DNA of 64,000 bases, taken from positions 26,786,655 through 26,850,654 of the forward strand of contig OX411549.1 in the NCBI GenBank assembly GCA_948146395.1, read 5' to 3'. The notes beneath the pieces were generated by a model that did not search any database, was not told the DNA's origin, and saw only the letters and a list, made by a program, of their open reading frames with translations. Shown in pieces: positions 46,157 through 57,055 of this stretch (the stretch's first letter is position 1; each line of letters begins with the position of its first letter). Both the position numbers and the translations under genes were made by a program. The DNA comes from Fragum whitleyi (Eukaryota; Mollusca; Bivalvia; Cardiida; Cardiidae).

Positions 46157-46421
46157 TGATTGATTGATTGATTGAATGGAGTTTAACGCCGCTTTCAACA
46201 TTATTTCAGCTATATCGCGGCGGCAGGAGCACCTAACAATGGATTCCTGGTATTTCTCTCACCAGTACAACCATTACATCCTTTCCTAGCCTCCAGCTAC
46301 TATCTCACATAGATCTACGATTATCAACCGATTGGTGAGAGACAAATTATCGGAAAGAATGAGTGCCGCCGTCGGGGATCAAACCCGGGACCTCTAGAAT
46401 GACCGTCCGTCGCGCTAAAGT
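46157..46421 (-). mobile_element. SINE-1 copy, minus strand, near full length
   Basis: Starts with the complement of an (AATC)n tail (TTGATTGATTGATTG), then GTTTAACGCCGCTTTCAACA, GCTATATCGCGGCGGCAGGA, CACCAGTACAACCATTACAT, GATTATCAACCGATTGGTGA, and ends in the tRNA-like head GTGCCGCCGTCGGGGATCAA / ACCCGGGACCTCTAG. The head is broken after about 46410. Confidence 0.85.
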
Positions 46422-47385
46422 TTTGAACAAAGAAAGAAGGGCAAACTGGTGGTAAAGGAGAGCAAAAATATTTGTTGTCTACTTTTTCTAATATAGCCCA
46501 TTTTTTTTTTGGTACGACAAGATGAAAGGGCGGATGCATATGTCGTATGTTCCTCGTACGCTGAAAGACAAAAGACAACGCGGATCAATAAATTTTAAAC
46601 GATAAATACATACACATGTACGCTTACAAATCATCTTTTCGATGCATTGTAAGATTTTCAGACGCTTTGCATTCTCAATTCATCCGTTAGTGCAGTGGCA
46701 CCGGGCCTTAGACCTTTGAAGGAGAAAAGTGGTGCATATGAACCACAACATTTTTGTTGCATAATTTTGGGATTATTGTCCTTTGTGTTATTATAATGAC
46801 TCGGATTTTTTTCCGGAGCATCTCTGTATGTGCATTTGCTATCAACTTCAAGCTTCAGTGGTGAAAAGATCCTTTAAAATGATATTACAATGCTATTCCC
46901 TGTTTGATTTTTGAAGCTATTGAAATTTCTATTTTGTATTTAAAATGAAAATATTTATCAAAATTAAGGAACTAGTTAATGAAAGAAAGCGAGATGGAAT
47001 AAACAATACTTGCAATTTATGTGATAAGTAATGCAAAAATGACCTCCCGGGAACTACGTAAAATAAATATCATAGAGAGATATTGGTTCCAGTAGAGGTC
47101 AGCCGGTGTTCGCATTTCAAAGTTTTTTCTTACTGGGAAGAAGAAAGATCATCACAGATTCAGAAAAAAAGCCAAAGGCAAAATGTTACGCCTGTGAACA
47201 GTCCGCACAGTCTGGCTATGATCGACTCGTCACGCAATACCAAGAAAATTCCTTTTCGCCTGACGGGTCATATTTGCAACTCACTTCTCTTTTTACAAGA
47301 TCATTTAGAATGGTGTATTTTCTATTTTTGGTGTGAAAACGAAACATTTTCCTCGAATACATGTTATCCATGGAATCCAAGATTC
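46422..47385. other. No confident feature; open frames without domains
   Basis: Overlapping frames of 101 and 76 codons at 47083-47388 (+) have no recognisable domain. TTGGTTCCAGTAGAGGTCA near 47082 recurs near 30881, hinting at another dispersed repeat. Confidence 0.3.
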
Positions 47386-47545
47386 TAAAGCTACATGTAT
47401 ATGGATTCAAAACCAGCTGCCCTTATTAATGACCATTACATGTAATTAATAGTTCACAAATTTAGTGAGATATGTCAAAATACCTCCGTTGCCATAGCTA
47501 CAATTCATACTGGAGGTTGTTTTTAGTTTTGCCAAACATCTTAAA
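47386..47545 (+). repeat. Dispersed/duplicated segment, copy 1 (partner 50602-50765)
   Basis: TCTAAAGCTACATGT, GACCATTACATGTAATTAAT and GTTGCCATAGCTACAAT recur as TCTAAGGCTACATGT, GACCATTGCATGTAATTAAT and GTTGCTATGGTTACAAT at 50.6-50.77 kb in the same order and orientation. Non-coding. Confidence 0.65.
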
Positions 47546-48231
47546 CTTTCCAATACTTTTATGTATGTCTGACAAAATCAAGAATCTGATCGAGTAATCA
47601 AAATGATACACCTCACATGCATTTTAATTTAAAATCCGATTTTAAAGTGTATATTGCTAAATGTACTACCAAGAGACTTTTTTATAAAAGAAATATTATG
47701 AAACAATCGTATGTGATGTAACCTTTAGTAATAATACTAATTTCAAAACGTTTTATCTTTGCGTAATGGCGAGAAATTGAGAGATTGATATTTGAAGACT
47801 TTGATCAGAATGTGCGGATGCAGAGACAGATCTGAGTCTGGGTGTTGCGCACATGTAAATAAAAAAACATCAGGAAAGATTATGCATTTTTCAGACATGT
47901 TGACTTGCGAGAAAAATTTACTGATCATATATTTTTCTTGCTTTCCTTTCTTTTTCTTAATATTTCCATAGATTCGTTATTTAACCAATACATTGTGCTT
48001 AGAATTGCGTATCTTTTTTAACCAACAGAGCAGAACAGAACTTTGTAAGTCGACTAGTATAAAGCAGACAAGAGTCACAAAAAGATGGTTCCTGGTACTT
48101 TATCGGATAGTTTTGCGAGTCCTAATTACCATATGGGAGTCTCGGACTCGAAAAAACTGCTCATCTTAAAACCATGGTCATATTTAAGACATATTTCTAT
48201 TTTGACAATTTCTTATACCGGTATGTGTCCG
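47546..48231. other. No confident feature
   Basis: AT-rich. TTTGATCAGAATGTGCGGAT then GCAGAGACAGATCTGAGTCT at 47800-47840 resembles the inner hairpin of the P3 family. Confidence 0.35.
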
Positions 48232-48234
48232 TAA

Positions 48235-48764
48235 AGCCTAGTTTACATTGGGATTAAGGAGCCCGTACGGCGCTCGTAACTCGCCACAATTCAAAAATCG
48301 TGCGACGCCCGTGTGGCGACATGCGCTGTCCATGCGATCATCGCATGGTTTTACGGGTGTCGCAGAACCTTGCGATTTTTTATAAAAAATATGAATACAA
48401 ATTTTTAAAATTGCAAGACCGTACGGAGAGCGTAGTCCGTAGACACGTCGTCTAGGCATCGCACGATCGCGGCACGGACATCGAAAGGCTACCGTATGAT
48501 GTTTTGCCTATAAGTATAGAACGGATCATCCTAGGGTCCCTGCGCGGCTTCCGCACGATGGTTGTACGGCGGCTGCACTGTCTACAGTGTATAAAGTTGT
48601 CAAATCGCACAACTCTCGAAGCGGGGGTCGCACATTTACCTTGCGATGGCCGCAACGGTACCTCAATGATTCTTGTGACAGCTTTATGAAACCCGTGTGG
48701 ACACCGCACGATTTGTGAATCGTGGCAATATCGTAAGGCGATCGTGGCAAATGTAAACTAGGCT
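48235..48764. mobile_element. CpG-rich MITE with TAA target duplication
   Basis: The terminal inverted repeats AGCCTAGTTTACATT and AATGTAAACTAGGCT are flanked by TAA at 48232-48234 and 48765-48767. A three-base TAA/TTA-type duplication is typical of PIF/Harbinger elements. The 530-bp interior is strikingly CpG-rich (TCGTGCGACGCCCGTG, GCATCGCACGATCGCGGCAC) against an AT-rich background and carries imperfect inverted words. Short frames on both strands (61-85 codons) are by-products. Confidence 0.78.
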
Positions 48765-48767
48765 TAA

Positions 48768-49700
48768 AGCAGAGAAGAAGAAATGCTTTAGTGGTACTCA
48801 GTTATTAAATGTAGAATATGTATTTGCAAATTCCGCAAACTTGAGAAAAAATGGGGATACCAGGTAATGGTTTGATGCCCCCTTATTCGACATCCATGTT
48901 CTTGCTGACCTGCATAATATAATTAACGGATCGCCCAACTATTGCAAATGCAGTCTATTTTGGTTATGTTATTTTAAATACCATATGAAAACCTTAACAT
49001 GATACTCAACCGGTTATTACCGGGACTCTAAAATCATATCGTCTGTGAGCGACCAAAATCTCATATAGCCCCATCGATTCAAGCCGTATAAACGAGGTTT
49101 AAGTCTCTAGCCGACGATATACCAAAATTTATTGTTACAAGAATTTAAACCATGATTTTGAACATTAAAGAGCAATAATTTAACTAAGTTTGATCGCCAT
49201 TCTCTCATATGTTTTTGTAAACACTTTTTGTAATATTGTTTCGGTGGCCTAAATTGTGCAATATATATATAAAAAAATCTTATTCGTAAATACTCAAGTA
49301 CTCACAGAAATTAGCTGATACCCTTTTTTAACCTTTTATAGTACTAGATCTCCTTTTTGTAGAAATATGCTCAAATAATTCGATTTTGTGACATTTCCAT
49401 TTCGGAAATAGTATACCTACCTCTATAGAAAAATGGTGAATGAACATATAAGCACGAAATTGCCTCGAAAACAATATTACCAATGTACGACAAAAACCTC
49501 GTAACTCACGTTCTTTCAAGCTGTAGATACGAGGTTTAAGCCTTCCGCTTACGATATACCAATTTTACTACTTTGAGAATTGCAACATGGGTGGTTTTGA
49601 AATTTCCTTAGCAATGGTTTGATTTTATCTATGACTGTTACATTGAAACACTATTCAGTGAAATGTGAACGATAGTCTAAATATGGCCGAAACGGCGGCA
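48768..49700. other. No confident feature
   Basis: Two short similar segments, AAGCCGTATAAACGAGGTTT then AAGTCTCTAGCCGACGATAT (about 49080) and AAGCTGTAGATACGAGGTTT then AAGCCTTCCGCTTACGATAT (about 49518), form a direct repeat about 440 bp apart. Otherwise nothing. Confidence 0.4.
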
Positions 49701-49719
49701 CATATCTTTTCTTACATTC

Positions 49720-49860
49720 ATCTTCCACCTGAAGGCCAGGAAAGGAAGTATTTTTTAACGGTAGTGCTGATGCGAGAAATACCAGGAATATAATGTTGGG
49801 TGCTCCAACTGTCATGTTATACATGAAAAAATACAAAAAAAACAACCTTAGTTGCACCGT
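49720..49860 (+). mobile_element. SINE-1 3' body fragment
   Basis: CCACCTGAAGGCCAGGAAAG, GAGAAATACCAGGAATATAA and GTTGGGTGCTCCAACTGTC follow the SINE-1 order. The head is missing. Confidence 0.65.
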
Positions 49861-50601
49861 CTATAGAAATCATATTTTCGAGGTAGCTTTTTCGACCTTT
49901 GCAGAATAAGATCAATTACGACGACAGACATTCAATGATCAAAAAGGCTCGTCCCCATGAAACACCACGTGCTCAGGTGAGCTGAAAGTTAGCTGAACAT
50001 TCAGGAAATAGAAAACGTTAAACATAAACAGTGTTCAGGATAGCGTGCGGCCTATCTTGAACATACCGGACGTTGGCGCTTTAAAACTGATATTTTAACA
50101 TAAATAGATAAATGCTTCAATGTTTCATCATAAACCATGACAGAAAAAAAATCTGCCATATTTGTTTGCTATATTCAGCATGTCGCTCGCCAATCATCGT
50201 TTGCATTTCAATACATGAATACTGAATAGATTAAGAACATTTTCCAAAAATAAAAAGTTTAATCTCGGCCAGTCCGTCGGCCAGTCCGATCATTTTGCAC
50301 AGTCTAGTCAGGTTTTGTATACATGTTTTAAATAAGAGCCTTCGAACGTTAAAATAACATTTTTTGCGTAAATGATGAAATGTATAATCTTGTGTATGAA
50401 AGGAAGCGAGACATTGACTAATGTTCTGCGTTATCATTTATAGAAGTTTAGGCGTGAAAGCATTCAACAACGCATCATCATATCTCTCAACCCCCACCCC
50501 ACCCTCAACTCATCTTTCCAAAAAGAAAGATCGTAGAGCTTCCACGGGGCGCATTTCCTTCTATTTACTTCAAATTTTGTTTTCTTTCCAAAAGACTCTA
50601 A

Positions 50602-50765
50602 GGCTACATGTTTAATTCGAGCCGCAAACATGGTTCCAGATGTGTTATTTATGGGAATGAAATGACCATTGCATGTAATTAATTGTTGGACATATCAAAT
50701 TTTGATTGCGTTGCTATGGTTACAATGGAAGATGCTTTTATTTTTCCCAACCAGTGTAACATCTT
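50602..50765 (+). repeat. Dispersed/duplicated segment, copy 2
   Basis: Matches 47386-47545 as described there; about 3.2 kb apart, direct orientation. Confidence 0.65.
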
Positions 50766-50802
50766 AGCTTGTTAAATAAAATACCGAACTTTTAAGAGAG
50801 TC

Positions 50803-51105
50803 GAGTCAGGCTAGCTCAACGGTAACGATTTTGGCTGCAAATCCTGGGTTGAGAGTTCGAACAACGACTTGGCAAGATTCATACGGCAAAATTAACAAAA
50901 GTCGTTATGACACGAGTCATTATTCTCCAACCTAGCACGTTTGATAAGTAGTATTCTTAGGAGGAATAAGCAGTTGATGACTCGGACGAAATATTGTTAA
51001 TCTTCCGCTGGTGTGAGAAACGAAAGAAAATCATGTGATGGTCACCAGCCGCCGCAATATAACTGTGATAGTGTTAAAAATGGCATTTAACCTTATAAAA
51101 ACAAA
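50803..51105 (+). mobile_element. SINE-1-related copy with a distinct tRNA-like head
   Basis: The head GTCAGGCTAGCTCAACGGTA / ACGATTTTGGCTGCAAATCC / GGGTTGAGAGTTCGAACAACG has an A box and a B box. The body has GCAGTTGATGACTCGGACGA, GCTGGTGTGAGAAACGAAAG, GGTCACCAGCCGCCGCAATA and GTTAAAAATGGCATTTAACC. It shares its 3' half with SINE-1 but not the head. Confidence 0.75.
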
Positions 51106-51261
51106 CAAGTCAAATTCGTAGAGGATTCGTAGAGGATTTTTTTTCTCTATTTGTATACAATAAATCTTCTGTTTTATTTTTTTTCATTTCTTGCTTTATA
51201 AAATAAACTCTACTACAAGTATAACTACATAATCGGAAACTTTCGGAACAAAAATGTGGAG

Positions 51262-51418
<157 letters not shown>

Positions 51419-51544
51419 GTGATAGAGAGAACAAGAAAGAGAAAGGTCATGCAGACAAACAGACAGACAGAGAGTGAGACAGACAGACAGAGAGGCGGAA
51501 AAAGCAAGAGAGACAGAAAAAGAAAAGAGACGGGAAAAGATGAA

Positions 51545-52570
51545 TTCAGACAGATAGAGGAGAAGATTGGTTAGGATATTTTTTGTAATTTTTTTAACAA
51601 AACGATAGAAGATGACAAATTTCAAACTGAACGATCGATCCCGGATTGTTCCAGAAATCAGCATGGGAAAGAATAATGTTTAATCTTCCCTTTTACCATA
51701 ACCCAATACCATATTACAATATTCCAATGCCTTACTGCTATAACATGATCTCTTTCGCAGAAATAGTGCTATTGAAAAAAATCTTTGCACGTTGTTAATT
51801 GAAAAAGAAAAAAAAAAAGAATTTTGAAGACGGTATTTCTCGACTGCATTTCTAATCAACCTTTGATCGATCCAATCCAATCTTTTGAGTATTTTTTTTA
51901 TTTTCTCAAATTGTCTTATTTTTAAGGTTTAATATAAAACTTTACAACTAAAGTTCAATACTAGACCTACGTATTGAAAAATTTGTGACGAAAGCAAGAA
52001 TTTATGGGGGTTTTTGTGTGTGTTTTTTTTTTTTTTTTCTTTTTGATTTCTGTGTATTCCTGAAGTAACGTATAATTGTTATTTAAATAAGTTTAAGAAA
52101 TAGAATCGAATACCATAAAGAAAACAAAGTAACACAACTTTTTCTACTTTAAACTGGCCATTTGTAAGCAATGATAAAGTGAAAGACCAGGCAGACAATG
52201 AAAATGTGTCCAACAATCCAACTGAATTAATTTATGGCTTCTCGGTGCCCATCAGGGTAATTAAAACCGCATACATAACAAAGACGAACGGTCTACTGTT
52301 CTCTGACAATTTTAATGGGATATTAACGGACAATCAGAGAGATAGGGTCTTTTTGCTATTATTTCTTAAAAGGGAGTTTTGGTACAGGATATTCTTGGCA
52401 TGAAGGGGGTTCGAACATACAAAAAAATGGTTCGTTTTTTGAGAATTACAGAATTTTAGACATATCCTGCTGAATTTTAATTATGCTTGAACGAATTTAC
52501 TATCTATTGGACATATCTACGTCTTAGTTAAAATTAAAATTTAAAATTAAGAATTTTTCTTCAAAAATAC
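51545..52570. other. No confident feature
   Basis: AT-rich, with a T-run near 52024-52039. The 74-codon frame at 52179-52403 has no recognisable domain. Confidence 0.3.
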
Positions 52571-52579
52571 AGAAAGCAG

Positions 52580-52644
52580 GCGGGCAGTGTACGCTAAGAT
52601 CAGACTGCACAACTGTGCAGGCTGATCTTAATCTATACTGTCCG
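52580..52644. repeat. Short foldback with CTGTGCAGGCTGATCTTA core
   Basis: CGGGCAGTGTACGCTAAGAT / CAGACTGCAC pairs with CTGTGCAGGCTGATCTTAAT / CTATACTGTCCG around a two- to four-base loop. The core resembles the inner hairpin of P3. Downstream, GGTTCGTTTGAACCCCCTGA and AAATCCGCCACTGGAG (52730-52773) look like another molluscan repeat end. Confidence 0.78.
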
Positions 52645-52829
52645 ACATGTAAAGACAGGATTATGTCAGAAACAACAAAAGGTTTTGTGAACATTCTGCA
52701 TAAAGATGAAATAATGGGCTTCAGCTGGGGTTCGTTTGAACCCCCTGAACCCCCTCTAAATCCGCCACTGGAGTATAACATCGATTGCTTTGTATTTTTT
52801 ACACGGAAGTTTTATATCGAATTTAAGAG

Positions 52830-53598
52830 TACAGCCCTCTGTTTAGGATGAAGAAAAAAACAACTGCAAATTCAGGGTTTGCAATTTATACTTCGTTTCA
52901 CTACGGACCCTGTATATTTATATTACCTGGTTTTACATATTCACTTGCACTGAACTCAGGGCAAGTTTTTTTTGCGTTACAATACTGTACTCGTATGATT
53001 TAACAGGCCTGACACATACAGTGGTGATATTTATGTAGAGGAATCTTTCTTTTATTCATTAAGCTGTGAAACTAGAAAGTCTAATCTCAAGTTTATGGAA
53101 TAATTCCTTTCGTGTATGAAAATACTTCATTGAAAGGAGAATTTATTGAATTGTAAATCACGAGTTGGTCTTTCTGATCAGTCAGAAACCCTTTTGCACA
53201 CATGTTTTTTGCTTTCCACACTTTTCTACTTCCAGTACTTGTTTAAAAAATGTTAAAAAAAAAGACAAAAAAGGAATTGTACCAACAATTTAGCATGGTA
53301 TAACGTTAAAATTATTTTTAATTTATTTATTTTCTTATTTACTTATTTCTCGAAATCAAATGATTAATCAAACGTCATTTAGTCACCATTTAATTTCAAA
53401 CATGTTTTGTCAATGTGGGCTATTGATGTATAATTTAACAATTCGTCTAAATCAATGTTAGTACGAAAGTAAAATGGTGCGAAAAAAATACATCGATAAA
53501 TGGGAAACCAGCTTATTTTCCTTAGTGTTTCCGGTTTTATATTTTGCATGTGTTGTTGATAATTTTTACGGTTTTAAGAAAGTTATCATCCCTTTATC
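52830..53598. other. 5' flank of the NTMT1 gene
   Basis: AT-rich. The presumed promoter and 5'UTR lie here. No TATA box, CpG cluster or upstream coding exon could be assigned with confidence. At 52838-52970 a weak match to the CTG.GTTCAGGATGA palindromic family may be present. Confidence 0.3.
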
Positions 53599-53781
53599 AT
53601 GACAGAAGCCAGTCAGAGTGACAAGGAAAACGTGGTTGATGATCAGAGCACGTTTTACGAAGATGCCAAAACTTACTGGACTGCGATACCGCCCACAGTT
53701 GACGGAATGCTGGGAGGATTTGAAAAGATTTCCCCAACAGACATCAATGGATCCAAGGCATTCCTACGACCTTTTCTAAAG
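53599..53781 (+). other. NTMT1: NTMT1 coding exon 1
   Basis: 61 codons, ending ...AFLRPFLK with the donor AAG|GTGTTT. The start ATG sits in TTTATCATGACA. The N-terminal 16 residues are acidic/polar and variable in the family. Confidence 0.93.
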
Positions 53782-55961
53782 GTGTTTAAACATTTCTGAT
53801 ATTTTATTGTTCTCATCTAATACAGCTGAATTCATTCTACTGTTATACACAATAGAACTTCATCTAGCTTTATCAGAGGATGAAATCGAGGGAGGCAACC
53901 ACCCTTGTTCACTTTCATGATAAAATGTTGAAGCTACCTTTCATTTCTAACTTCTGTCCTGTTTTAACAAGAGGAATAATGAGTTCCAATAGCCTGCTTT
54001 AGTGCAGATATGAGCCCATTTGATTATCTATTAGCACATTTATGTACTTCAACTTAAAGACATGAAATCAAGTGACAGAAATGGGGAGGTAATTGGCAAA
54101 CTTAAAACTTCAATACCTTCCTTATTTCTCAATAGATTTTGATATAATATTTAGCAAATGTATTCATAGACCTCATAGATAACAGCCGAACCAGATTATC
54201 TGGTTGATTTTACAAAATTAATTTTCCTCTGATATCGCTACTTCATCAACCAGTTTTGAATGACTTTTGTTGTTTACTCACAGAAATGGTCTTGTTGAGA
54301 CTTTTAACAGTAAAGAAAAAGAGTTTAATAAACATTGTATATGATAAAGGAATTCCTGGTATTGAACTTTGACTTCACACGCCTTTGATTTAATAATTTA
54401 ATAAATAGATAAAAGTATAATATTTGGTTTATCACCAAACGTGTTTCGCCTTTCAGCTCATCAGTGGTAACGTCGTTATAACGTCTTTGTAACTAAGACG
54501 AAACGTCAACTATGACGTCACGTCCAGAGATCGTTAATTTTATATTATTGAAGACTACTGTGTTTCAGCGAATTCAATTTTGGTTTAAAACAATTAATGA
54601 AATAGTTTTCCTTTGCTAATCCGACCGATAAATTTTCTGATTTTAAATTGAAGAAAGGAAACATTTGAAATTTAGGATCATGGTTAGAATAATTACTTAG
54701 ATGTTCGCTTAAAGGAATTTGTCTGGTTGTAGAGTCCCTAATTTGTTGTGCGTGTATAGTTCGCCTAGTTCTTAGTTTGTCTCCAGTTTGCCCAATATGA
54801 AATTCCCCACAACCATTGCATGTTATTACATAAATTACGTTTTTGACGTCACATGTCATGTTCGAGTTTACTTTGAATATAAGGTATATATATATATATA
54901 TATATATAAAGATATAGGGTTTAGTTTGACTGTTTTGCAACAAAAAGTCATGGTATTGAAAGCAAGTTGGCTTTGGTGGAGTAGCGATTAGTATGTGCAT
55001 GACAAACATAAATCCTGGTCATATCTTATTTTTAGTGAAGACCTTGAAACATGAATTCAATATTGAACATAACGAAAACTTTCTAGGATATAAAGGTTGA
55101 TAATTTTGAAAGCATTTGTGTAAGAATCATTTCCCTTTCTCATCTGATATTTTTTACATCTGCAGTCAAGTGTTAATACTTTCAGATTGTGCTCTAGGTT
55201 GATATTCTAACCTCTGAAAATTCATTTTTTGGGCTCAGCTGAGCACAACATGTGCAAGCTGAGCTTCAGTGATCACCTTTTGGTTGTTGTACATTGTCTG
55301 TCATGCATCATCATAAGTTGTCAATGTCAACATTTCCTTAAACATGTTTTCAAGAAACCTTTGACAGTGTGAAATTTCCTTTGACCACTCATTCAATATC
55401 CTCTGATTTTTACACTTTTGTAATGGGCTTGGCTTGTCTATTATACAGGTTGGTGGGGGAAACACAGAAACAAAAAAGGCGCTGGATTGTGGATCAGGTA
55501 TAGGCAGAATCACCAAGAGACTTTTACTTCCTATGTTTGAGTCAGTAGATATGGTGGAACTTAACCAGAAATTCTTGGATGCAGCACCAAGGTTCATCGG
55601 AGAGGATTCATCCAGAATCGGAAACTTTTTCTGTTCAGGTCTTGAAGATTTCTCTCCCGAGGGGAGCAAATATGATGTGATATGGTCGCAGTGGGTTTTA
55701 GGTCACCTGACAGATAACGATCTTGTTGATTTCTTCAAACGTTGTCAGAAAGGACTTACAAAAGATGGAATCATGATAGTAAAGGAAAATGTGACATGTT
55801 CAAAGATGAGAGAATTTGATGAACTTGACAGTAGTTTTACGCGTTCTAAAGATGTGTTAGTTGATCTGATAACAAAATCTGGTTTGACGATTTTAAAGGA
55901 ACAAAAACAGAAAGGTTTTCCTAAAGGACTTTATAGTGTCTATATGTTTGCATTGAAATAA
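53599..55961 (+). CDS. NTMT1: Protein N-terminal methyltransferase 1 (alpha-N-methyltransferase), two coding exons
   Basis: Spliced from 53599-53781 and 55449-55961 it gives 231 residues (human about 223). The enzyme uses S-adenosylmethionine to methylate the alpha-amino group of proteins that expose an X-Pro-Lys-type N-terminus, such as RCC1; it acts in nucleus and cytosol. Residues 23-41 carry the family block AKTYW..IPPTVDGMLGG. Residues 72-88 are SAM motif I (ALDCGSGIGRITKRLLL). QWVLGHLTD (142-150) keeps the histidine equivalent to human H140, and N175 and D188 match the substrate-binding N168 and D180. The junction is phase 0 with GT at 53782 and AG at 55447-55448, and no residues are missing relative to the human protein, so no further coding exon is needed between them. 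The intron is 1667 bp and holds transposon debris. The product ends in the family-typical YSVYMFALK. Orthology is very likely; NTMT2 is less likely from the N-terminal block. Confidence 0.95.
54376..54862 (-). mobile_element. Penelope-like element fragment, GIY-YIG endonuclease end, in NTMT1 intron
   Basis: On the minus strand a truncated frame ending at 54545 encodes CDVKNVIYVITCNGCGEF then HIGQTGDKLRTRR, PLSEHL and KENYFINCFKPKLN. This is the order of a GIY-YIG nuclease: a GIY-like VIYV, a YIG-like HIG, the following arginine and a late glutamate. Such domains end Penelope-like retroelements. The reverse transcriptase part is missing. Downstream of the stop (54376-54544) is a 3' tail with GATGAGCTGAAAGGCGAAAC then ACGTTTGGTG, typical in style of these elements. 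A (TA)n run at 54885-54908 borders the truncated 5' side. It is antisense to NTMT1 and not a functional gene. Confidence 0.7.
54885..54908. repeat. (TA)n microsatellite
   Basis: About 12 TA units in the NTMT1 intron, at the 5' edge of the retroelement fragment. Confidence 0.9.
55226..55345 (+). mobile_element. Degraded 5' end of a GCTCACCTGAGC-type element in the NTMT1 intron
   Basis: TTGGGCTCAGCTGAGCACAA then CATGTGCAAGCTGAGCTTCA and TGATCACCTTTTGGTTG keep the start design of the elements at 58009 and 60035. It stops about 100 bp short of the NTMT1 exon 2 acceptor. Confidence 0.6.
55449..55961 (+). other. NTMT1: NTMT1 coding exon 2
   Basis: 170 codons plus stop. It carries the whole SAM-binding Rossmann core and the catalytic and substrate residues. 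The acceptor is TTATACAG|GTTGGT; the remaining polypyrimidine tract is short. Confidence 0.94.
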
Positions 55962-56094
55962 TAGTATCCATTTAGAAGAATCAGCACAAAACTATTGTAA
56001 GTGCCTATAGATATACAGTCAAACTTGCTCAAGGGACCACTTCTATTAAGCAACTTTTTTTATTAAGCGGCCATTTTCCTATAACCCTTCTTTA

Positions 56095-56100
56095 AATAAA
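56095..56100 (+). terminator. NTMT1: Candidate NTMT1 polyadenylation signal
   Basis: First AATAAA after the stop codon, about 135 bases downstream; others lie near 56449-56464. Assignment is by position only. Confidence 0.45.
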
Positions 56101-57055
56101 AGATTCTTAAGAAGTAGGTATGGTTAGTCTAAAAATTTTTGAAAAATTTATTCTATTAATTCTTAATTCTAAACTCACAAGAATCTTTTCAAGAGACGAT
56201 TCTATTGTGCTTTTACATCTTAAGATTATTGTAATTTTGTAATAGTATATATATTCAATTAGAAAGTATGTTTCTTATTTGTAAACAAAACAGGTACTAA
56301 GCAGCGGTTTTCTTAATTGACTTCTTTTTTGTGTTACAGTCGTCATTTACAACAAGTTTTACTGTATACTGGTAGAATTCATACAGAATGAATTATCTAT
56401 CGAACAATTGAAAACAAATATCATAGTAAAAGAAATGATTATGGTTAACAATAAAATCTAAAATAAAGAGATGAGGAGAATATTTGTTTATTTCATGGAG
56501 ACATGCAACTGAAAAACCTAATTGCACTGTATGAATACGCAAAGTGGATTCATACATGAGTTTGATAAGGTATTAAGTTTCATACTTCTATGAAATAAAC
56601 AAACATTTCATGTATCTTCTTATCTTATGATTGAATATCATGTAGTGAAAATTAAAATATTTCTCCAAATGGCACATATCTATTTCAGAACTGCTTTGTT
56701 GGAACTTACAAAATAACTGCGTACTTAAAATTATTTTCATTGAGTTATGGAACTATTTTTCAGCCAATCAGAATGCTCAAATATCAATGGATACAAATAG
56801 AATTAGATTATTAGTTATTTAAGACTTTAAGAATGAAGATTATGAAAAGGGTAGGCACTAACAATAGTTTTGCACCGACCTCTCAATTTGCTGTGTTTTG
56901 ATTATGTTTTTCAAGATGCTGGCGTTAAAATAATTCAGACTTTTTGAAATAAATATTTTACTTCTTAAGAATATTTTGTTACTTTAAACCATGAAACTTG
57001 ACTGTAAATAGGAATGTAGCTTTCTTAGGCATAGATAGGTGTATTTTTATTTTCC
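56101..57055. other. Intergenic, no feature seen
   Basis: AT-rich 3' flank of NTMT1. An imperfect inversion around 56495-56625 (TATTTGTTTATTTCATGGAG against CTATGAAATAAACAAACATT) suggests a small foldback of about 130 bp. Confidence 0.4.

Noticed and set aside
47083..47388. 101-codon plus frame
   Set aside because: A second overlapping frame of similar length, no recognisable domain, and it borders a dispersed repeat; not supportable as a gene.
48238..48750. Several CpG-rich frames of 61-85 codons on both strands
   Set aside because: All lie within the TAA-flanked MITE; stop codons are scarce simply because the sequence is GC-rich.
54788..54991. 67-codon plus frame in the NTMT1 intron as an extra exon
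   Set aside because: It is antisense to the GIY-YIG fragment and runs through a TA microsatellite; the NTMT1 protein is complete without it.
55301..55669. 122-codon minus frame
   Set aside because: Antisense shadow of NTMT1 exon 2 and its upstream intron.
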